A model generated the notes under the pieces. It made no database searches and was not told the origin of the DNA. It saw nothing but the letters and a program-made list of their open reading frames with translations. Below are positions 30,078 to 34,679 of a DNA stretch of 34,679 bases, piece after piece (position 1 is the first letter of the stretch; every line of letters begins with the position of its first letter). The stretch is from an uncultured Erysipelotrichaceae bacterium. Lineage in GTDB: Bacteria > Bacillota_I > Bacilli_A > Erysipelotrichales > Erysipelotrichaceae. Both the position numbers and the translations under genes were made by a program. Location of the stretch: the NCBI GenBank assembly GCA_937874965.1, contig CALNCD010000120.1, positions 1 through 34,679 on the forward strand, written 5' to 3'.

Positions 30078-30542
30078 CTATATTTCTATAAGTAAAAGAC
30101 CTGCAATCATATACGGCAGAAATGGAATCTCCGTATTGGCATCCGTCCTCAATCGGAATTGATCAATCAGGGCCGATATACATGCGATCATGATCAAGTT
30201 CATCTGCCGGTTCACACTCAGCGTTCCTGAAATAGCGATCAGAAATTTGCCATCAGCCCCTCCCAGTTTCTGCGTCCACCAATGCAATCCCAGCATCACC
30301 AATCCCGGTACAAGCTGAATCCCCCACTCATCTAACCGTATTCCCATCCTGATTGCCTCTGCAGTACAGAGGACAAACAAACTCATTAAAGCTACATCAG
30401 GAATCAAAAAATCCTTGAGATCCTTATAAACGAGATAACCGAGGATCAACCCTTTGGCTATCGTCAAAAACGAAAACTCAGTGACAATTAGCCGTAGAAT
30501 GAAAACGAGGTCAATGTATCCGATTAGCCGCTTTGATTTCAT
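30078..30542 (-). CDS. A24 prepilin-peptidase-like membrane protein
   Basis: 154 residues with about five hydrophobic segments. The two aspartate motifs of A24 peptidases are recognisable: YKDLKDFLIPD (D...IPx) and GGADGKFLI (GxGDxK with the second Gly as Ala). It lacks the N-terminal methyltransferase domain, like the short TadV/FlaK type. No type IV pilin or competence genes are nearby, so its substrate is unclear. ATG follows AGGTGATAGC. Downstream of parB in the same direction. Confidence 0.78.
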   Translation of the reverse strand: MKSKRLIGYIDLVFILRLIVTEFSFLTIAKGLILGYLVYKDLKDFLIPDVALMSLFVLCTAEAIRMGIRLDEWGIQLVPGLVMLGLHWWTQKLGGADGKFLIAISGTLSVNRQMNLIMIACISALIDQFRLRTDANTEIPFLPYMIAGLLLIEI

Positions 30543-30566
30543 GCTATCACCTGACTATAATTAGCC

Positions 30567-30590
30567 AAAAAAAAGAGTATCCCTACTCTT
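30567..30590 (-). terminator. Intrinsic terminator after parB
   Basis: On the minus strand AGAGTA pairs with TACTCT around a 4-base loop, followed by eight T. It overlaps the parB stop codon. Confidence 0.85.
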
Positions 30591-31449
30591 CAATTAAGTC
30601 TAGTGTTTCCAGAATACGATTCAAGTCGTCACTGCCATGATAGCGGATCGTGATTGCCTTTTCGGTGATCTCAATCTTAGTCTGCAGTTTATTCTCAAAT
30701 AATTTCTGAGCATAACTGTAATCAACGGAACTCTTCTCTTTTTTCTCAACCGGTTTTTGCTGCTGCTTAATTAAGGCTTCTACTTGACGGGCTGATAGTT
30801 TGTCTTTGATGATTACTTTCGCCAGACTCTCAATTTTTTTGGGATCATCCAAAGTAATCAAGGGTCTGACTTGCCCCATTGTCAGTCTGCCCTCCAGCAC
30901 TGCTTGTTGAACAGATTGAGGTAATTTCAGTAAACGAAGCAGATTCGTGATATGGGTCCGGGATTTATTCACCCGGGCGGCGATTTCCTCCTGTGTCAAA
31001 TCAAGCGTCTCAGCTAGCTTCTGATACCCTTGAGCTTCCTCAATAACATTCAGATCTTCACGTTGAACATTCTCGATAATTGCGATTTCCATCATTTCTT
31101 CATCATTAAAACTGACAATCAATGCCGGAATTTCAGTGAGTCCCGCCAGTTTCGAAGCACGCAGACGTCTTTCTCCTGCAATTAACTGATACCCATGCGC
31201 TCCCTCACGGACCAAAATTGGTGTAAACAACCCATGCTGCTTTATGCTTTGCGCAAGTTCATTTAATTTTTCCTCATCAAAATGACGGCGAGGCTGGTAA
31301 GGATTAGCAGTAATCTGCTCAACCTTCAGCAATGCTTTTGTTCCTTGAAAAGCATCATTGGTTCCATGTTGAATTTCTTCCAGAAAGGACGAGACATCTT
31401 CACCGAAGATGGAACTTAGTCCTTTTCCAAGTTTCTTTTTCTCTGCCAT
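30583..31449 (-). CDS. parB: Chromosome partitioning protein ParB (Spo0J)
   Basis: 288 residues. It begins with KKLGKGLSSIFGED, the usual ParA-contacting N-terminus, then the CTP/ParB domain with TANPYQPRRHFDEEKL and GERRLRASKLAGL, a helix-turn-helix (LTQEEIAARVNKSRTHITNLLRLL) for parS binding, and a C-terminal dimerisation part. It loads at parS and spreads as a CTP clamp. I found no parS sequence in this window. It lies 10 bp after soj. Confidence 0.95.
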   Translation of the reverse strand: MAEKKKLGKGLSSIFGEDVSSFLEEIQHGTNDAFQGTKALLKVEQITANPYQPRRHFDEEKLNELAQSIKQHGLFTPILVREGAHGYQLIAGERRLRASKLAGLTEIPALIVSFNDEEMMEIAIIENVQREDLNVIEEAQGYQKLAETLDLTQEEIAARVNKSRTHITNLLRLLKLPQSVQQAVLEGRLTMGQVRPLITLDDPKKIESLAKVIIKDKLSARQVEALIKQQQKPVEKKEKSSVDYSYAQKLFENKLQTKIEITEKAITIRYHGSDDLNRILETLDLIEE

Positions 31450-31459
31450 TGAACTCCCT

Positions 31460-32227
31460 CTATTTCTGTAATGAAATGATTTCCTTTGCTAATGACGCAT
31501 ATGCTTTTGCACCTTCGGAGCGAACATCGTATTCAAAGATACTCTGTCCTCGCGAAGGAGCTTCTGATAATTTAACATTACGCGGAATATAACTCTTGTA
31601 GACACGTTCCTTAAAATATTTCCGCACTTCCTGCTGAACTTCTACGCTCAACTTGGTTCGCGAATCAAACATAGTCAACAAGACACCCTCAATCTTCAAT
31701 TCAGGATTGAAGAGCCGCTGAACTAGACGGATTGTCGAAAGCAACTGGGTTAATCCTTCTAAGGCATAATATTCACATTGAACCGGTATGATAACAGAAT
31801 CTGCTGCAGTCAGAGCATTCGTATTCAATAACCCCAAGGATGGCGGACAATCGATAATAACATAATCGTAGTCATCTTTAATTAAATCAAGACGCTTCTG
31901 CAAATACTTTTCACGGCCGACTTTGAATTCTGCCATCTCCAAGTCGGCACCAGCAAGATCAATCGTTGCCGGAATTAAATCAAGGGGCGGAAGTTTGATT
32001 GTTTTGATGATTGAATGCGGTTCGCTTGAGCCCAGTAGAAAATCATAGGTTGTTTTCTTGAAGGATTCACGGCTTGCACCCACCCCTTGGGTTGCATTGC
32101 CTTGAGGATCCAGATCAATCAGCAAGACCTTCTTGTTCAGGTAGGATAATCCTGCCGCAATGTTAATGCTGGACGTTGTTTTACCAACGCCTCCCTTTTG
32201 ATTCGCAACCGCTATTACTTTTCCCAT
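31460..32227 (-). CDS. soj: ParA-family ATPase Soj
   Basis: 255 residues from ATG 32225-32227, giving the usual GKVIAVANQKGGVGKTTSSIN deviant Walker A start; AAGGAAGTGA precedes it. An ATG 18 bp upstream overlaps the noc stop (ATGA) and is the alternative. Other motifs are LIDLDPQGN and VIIDCPPSLGLL. It works with ParB in origin segregation and regulation of DnaA. Confidence 0.96.
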   Translation of the reverse strand: MGKVIAVANQKGGVGKTTSSINIAAGLSYLNKKVLLIDLDPQGNATQGVGASRESFKKTTYDFLLGSSEPHSIIKTIKLPPLDLIPATIDLAGADLEMAEFKVGREKYLQKRLDLIKDDYDYVIIDCPPSLGLLNTNALTAADSVIIPVQCEYYALEGLTQLLSTIRLVQRLFNPELKIEGVLLTMFDSRTKLSVEVQQEVRKYFKERVYKSYIPRNVKLSEAPSRGQSIFEYDVRSEGAKAYASLAKEIISLQK

Positions 32228-32241
32228 AAAATTCACTTCCT

Positions 32242-33000
32242 TCATTTTGCAATACGCACTGTGATGATGACTTCATTTTCTGTTTCCTCTTCAGTTGCTG
32301 AACAGGAAATCCCTATTTTCTCAACCATCTTCACAGCTTGCTGGATGGTGTTTACTGCTATTTTCGTATTCTTTGAATATCCTCTGCTTTGCGGAAGCTT
32401 TGATGGCTTATCTCGTTTTACTTCAACCAGCTTCTCCGTCTGCGCAACATTCAGTCCTTTATGGACAATTGCATCCAGAACTTCTTCTTGTTTGTCCTTC
32501 GTCATTCCAATCATGGCTCTTGCATGCCGTTCCGTGATTTTACGATCAGAAATAGCTTCTTGAATCGGTTGTGACAGATTCAGCAAGCGCAGTTTATTCG
32601 CAATGGCTGACTGTGATTTGCCAACTCGCTTCGCAAGCTGTTCCTGTGTAATGCTTTCGCTGCTGAGAATTGACTGATAAGCACGTGCTTCTTCAATAGC
32701 ATTCAGGTTCTCTCTTTGAATATTCTCAATTAAGGCTTTCTGTGCACTTTGCTGATCCGTATCGTGATTGACAACGCAGCTCACACTCGTCAGTCCTGCG
32801 AGAATGGATGCTCTATAGCGCCGTTCTCCAGCAATTATTTCATAATGATCATCTACGGGACGAACAATAATCGGCTGAATAAGCCCATTTTCACGAATAG
32901 ATTGTGCAAGTTCAAATAGACTGTCTGAATCAAAGGTTTCTCGGGGCTGATACCGGTTGGCTTTTATTTGGTCAATTTCTATGTCTTTAGTTTCTAACAT
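32242..33000 (-). CDS. noc: Noc-type ParB-family nucleoid occlusion protein
   Basis: 252 residues with KANRYQPRETFDSDSL, GERRYRASILAGL and a helix-turn-helix ITQEQLAKRVGKSQSAIANKLRLL. Its position directly before soj and after rsmG is that of Bacillus noc. It starts at MLETKDIEIDQI and so lacks the ~10-residue amphipathic membrane-binding helix at the N-terminus of Bacillus Noc. ATG follows GAAGGAGAACGA. It could also be a second ParB; two ParB-family genes flank soj here. Confidence 0.88.
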   Translation of the reverse strand: MLETKDIEIDQIKANRYQPRETFDSDSLFELAQSIRENGLIQPIIVRPVDDHYEIIAGERRYRASILAGLTSVSCVVNHDTDQQSAQKALIENIQRENLNAIEEARAYQSILSSESITQEQLAKRVGKSQSAIANKLRLLNLSQPIQEAISDRKITERHARAMIGMTKDKQEEVLDAIVHKGLNVAQTEKLVEVKRDKPSKLPQSRGYSKNTKIAVNTIQQAVKMVEKIGISCSATEEETENEVIITVRIAK

Positions 33001-33015
33001 TCGTTCTCCTTCGAT

Positions 33016-33708
33016 TCATAACGGACTCTTTTTTATTTTACCATAGGCTCGCGGGTATTTAAGAGGTGTCGGTGCAATTTTTGTAATTTCAAGATTAACC
33101 CGTTTTGATCCATCCGGCAAGATTTCATGATGAAGAATTGCCGTTGATCCACCGCATTCACGGATTGCTCGCAAAGCTTGATGGTACTCTTCTTCACCGC
33201 TTGCCCCTTTCATCGGAAGAAAGCGGCCTCCCACTTTGACAAGAGGCAGGCACAACTCGCTCAGGATAGCGAGATTCGCAACAGCCCGTGCACTGACAGC
33301 ATCGAAAAATTCACGGTATTCCCGAACAAAATCTTCTGCACGTTGATTCACAATACGTATATTCGTCAAGCCTAATGCTGTTGAGACAGTCGTCATAAAC
33401 TGGCAGCGTTTAAGGGTAGGCTCAACCAACGTGATTTCCAGATGTGGACAGACAATAGCAACAACAATCCCGGGGAAGCCTGCCCCGCTGCCAACATCAC
33501 AGAGCGTTTGGGCATCTCCCAGATACTTGGTCAGCAGCAAAGAATCGAGAAAGTGCTTGATATCTATGCCTTCATCATCATCGATTGCTGTTAAGTTCAT
33601 GACTTTATTGTGCTCTTTCAGCAATTCCCGATACATCTCAAGTTGCTTGTAGTGTTGAGTGTCCAATGTAATCGATTCTGCTTCCAGTATTGCTTTCAAG
33701 TGTTCCAT
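33016..33708 (-). CDS. rsmG: 16S rRNA (guanine527-N7)-methyltransferase
   Basis: 230 residues. RsmG/GidB methylates G527 of 16S rRNA with SAM. The fingerprint is HFLDSLLLTKYL, then CDVGSGAGFPGIVVAI and LVEPTLKRCQF, then AVANLAILSELCLPLVKVGG. Length is usual. The promoter-proximal gene of the rsmG-noc-soj-parB run. Confidence 0.96.
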   Translation of the reverse strand: MEHLKAILEAESITLDTQHYKQLEMYRELLKEHNKVMNLTAIDDDEGIDIKHFLDSLLLTKYLGDAQTLCDVGSGAGFPGIVVAIVCPHLEITLVEPTLKRCQFMTTVSTALGLTNIRIVNQRAEDFVREYREFFDAVSARAVANLAILSELCLPLVKVGGRFLPMKGASGEEEYHQALRAIRECGGSTAILHHEILPDGSKRVNLEITKIAPTPLKYPRAYGKIKKSPL

Positions 33709-33728
33709 ACATCACCATCCGTTCATGC

Positions 33729-33737
33729 ATTATACCA
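33729..33737 (-). promoter_or_regulatory. Extended -10 promoter of the rsmG-noc-soj-parB unit
   Basis: TGG-TATAAT on the minus strand, with TTCACA 15 bp upstream as a weakly spaced -35. The start point would be about 15 bases before the rsmG ATG. Confidence 0.55.
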
Positions 33738-33760
33738 AATTCATCGGTCTGTGAATATCC

Positions 33761-34555
33761 CTAATCAATCTGCAGAACTTTTTCCTTAATTACTTTAATG
33801 ACCCCTTGTTCATTGTTGGAAGGTGCTATATGCTTCCCGTATTGGTGCATATACTCGGGCGCATTAGCCATCACATAGCTTTCTTCAACAGCTTTCAACA
33901 TTTCAATATCATTATCAAAATCCCCGAAAGCCATGGCTTCACTACGATCAATACCCATAGTTTTCAGAAGCTGACGGATTCCATTCCCTTTGTTGACATG
34001 GCGATTTGTAATATCTGCCCAAACGGTATCCGAAACAACACATTCATAGGTTTCTCCATAGTTAGGACGAATATAGGACTCAAAGATTGATCGGATATGG
34101 GTGCGCGAGTACAGGGTTACTTTATCAATATTCTCATGAACCGTACTCAAATCGTCAACAACTTTCATTGTCTTGTAGAATTCACGGATATAGGATTCAT
34201 CCATCAGCCGCCTTTTATCGACACTCGCATGTTCAATGCCACAGAGAATAACGCAACTGTCCTCTAATTCATACGCTTCACTGACGATCTTCTCGACAAT
34301 TTCTTTCTTCATCAAATCCTGTGAAATAATCTGTTTCTGATATTCTACCAATCCGCCATTATCAGCGATAAAAGAAAGATCATCCTTACATTCCGCGAAC
34401 ATTTCCTTCAATGTATACAATGGACGTCCGCTGGCAATGACCACACAGATATCTCTGGCTTTACAGGCGTTGACCAGTGCATTAAATTCAGCTGGAATCT
34501 GCTTTTTATCATTGAGCAGTGTATTATCCATATCAATAGCAATCAATTTAATCAT
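33761..34555 (-). CDS. Cof-type HAD-superfamily phosphatase
   Basis: 264 residues with the HAD motifs DMDNTLLNDKK (nucleophile Asp8), ASGRPL (motif II), the Lys in NKGNGIRQL (motif III) and FGDFDNDIEML (motif IV). The C2-type cap makes it a Cof/YwpJ-like sugar-phosphate phosphatase; the substrate cannot be assigned. ATG follows AAGAGGAGAAAT, and TATAAT is found about 25 bp upstream. It runs in the same direction as rsmG but has the rsmG promoter behind it. Confidence 0.93.
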   Translation of the reverse strand: MIKLIAIDMDNTLLNDKKQIPAEFNALVNACKARDICVVIASGRPLYTLKEMFAECKDDLSFIADNGGLVEYQKQIISQDLMKKEIVEKIVSEAYELEDSCVILCGIEHASVDKRRLMDESYIREFYKTMKVVDDLSTVHENIDKVTLYSRTHIRSIFESYIRPNYGETYECVVSDTVWADITNRHVNKGNGIRQLLKTMGIDRSEAMAFGDFDNDIEMLKAVEESYVMANAPEYMHQYGKHIAPSNNEQGVIKVIKEKVLQID

Positions 34556-34630
34556 ATTTCTCCTCTTTCCTCGTTTATTATATCATGTCAGCACATGGGA
34601 GAGAATTGAACTTACGCAATCATAAATAAC

Positions 34631-34679
34631 TATCCACCAGCTTAGCTGGTGGTTTTACTTCTGCGGGCGTAGCCCTTTA
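34631..34679 (+). repeat. Two adjacent hairpins, possible IS200/IS605-type end
   Basis: CCACCAGC-TTA-GCTGGTGG (34634-34652) is followed by TTTTAC and then GGGC-GTA-GCCC (34665-34675), cut by the right edge. No plus-strand gene ends here that would need a terminator. Paired subterminal hairpins of this sort are found at ends of IS200/IS605 elements or related REP-like repeats; no transposase is visible. Confidence 0.4.

Noticed and set aside
32681..32705. parS-like palindrome AAGCACGTGCTT inside noc
   Set aside because: Only the central CACGTG agrees with the parS consensus; the flanking bases differ and no other copy was noticed.

Overview
The window is a chromosomal segment of a low-to-mid-GC Bacillota, most likely an Erysipelotrichia-type firmicute. 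I infer this from gene content and order, not from a database match. The backbone matches the region around oriC in Bacillus-like genomes. From the right end, on the minus strand, it carries a Cof-type HAD phosphatase, rsmG, a Noc-type ParB, soj (parA), parB, an A24 prepilin-peptidase-like gene, mnmE and tatD. After an interruption come a 3D-domain protein (YabE/YocH type), rnmV, rsmA, glmU, prs and a Nudix hydrolase. Last are a MazF-like gene, tilS, hpt and the 5' part of ftsH. A manganese-type ABC transporter operon with its DtxR/MntR repressor sits on the plus strand at about 2.9-7.6 kb, behind a promoter covered by a perfect TTAGG-N4-CCTAA operator.

Between tatD and the 3D-domain gene, which are neighbours in Bacillus, about 15 kb of accessory genes is inserted. 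Nearest the 3D gene are a DUF885 lipoprotein peptidase, a QueT-like transporter and, divergent from it, a T-box-controlled tyrosine phenol-lyase/tryptophanase homologue whose specifier reads as UAC (Tyr). A DUF2089 regulator with a small membrane protein follows.

The most interesting part is 17.6-27.8 kb. A good sigma-A-type promoter (27740-27768) drives six tandem genes for 33-37-residue peptides. They share a YxKP...DIVRTS leader and have short, divergent tails rich in Thr, Ser and Pro. Five of the six are too short to stand out in an ordinary ORF search, and one starts with TTG. A strong hairpin separates them from ten tightly overlapping genes: a GT-A-fold glycosyltransferase, a PqqD-like peptide-binding protein, three more glycosyltransferases, an EpsG-type membrane protein, an HPrK-like kinase (frameshifted here), a Ser/His-type S26 signal peptidase, an ABC exporter and an NTP_transf_5 nucleotidyltransferase. 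This looks like a biosynthesis, processing and export system for a ribosomal peptide that is probably glycosylated and perhaps phosphorylated. The leader resembles lasso-peptide leaders (YxxP, Thr at -2 before Gly), but no lasso cyclase or B2 protease is present and the tails lack the ring-closing acidic residue. I do not recognise it as a described system.

No rRNA, tRNA or CRISPR array was seen. The right edge shows two hairpins that may be the end of an IS200/IS605-type element.
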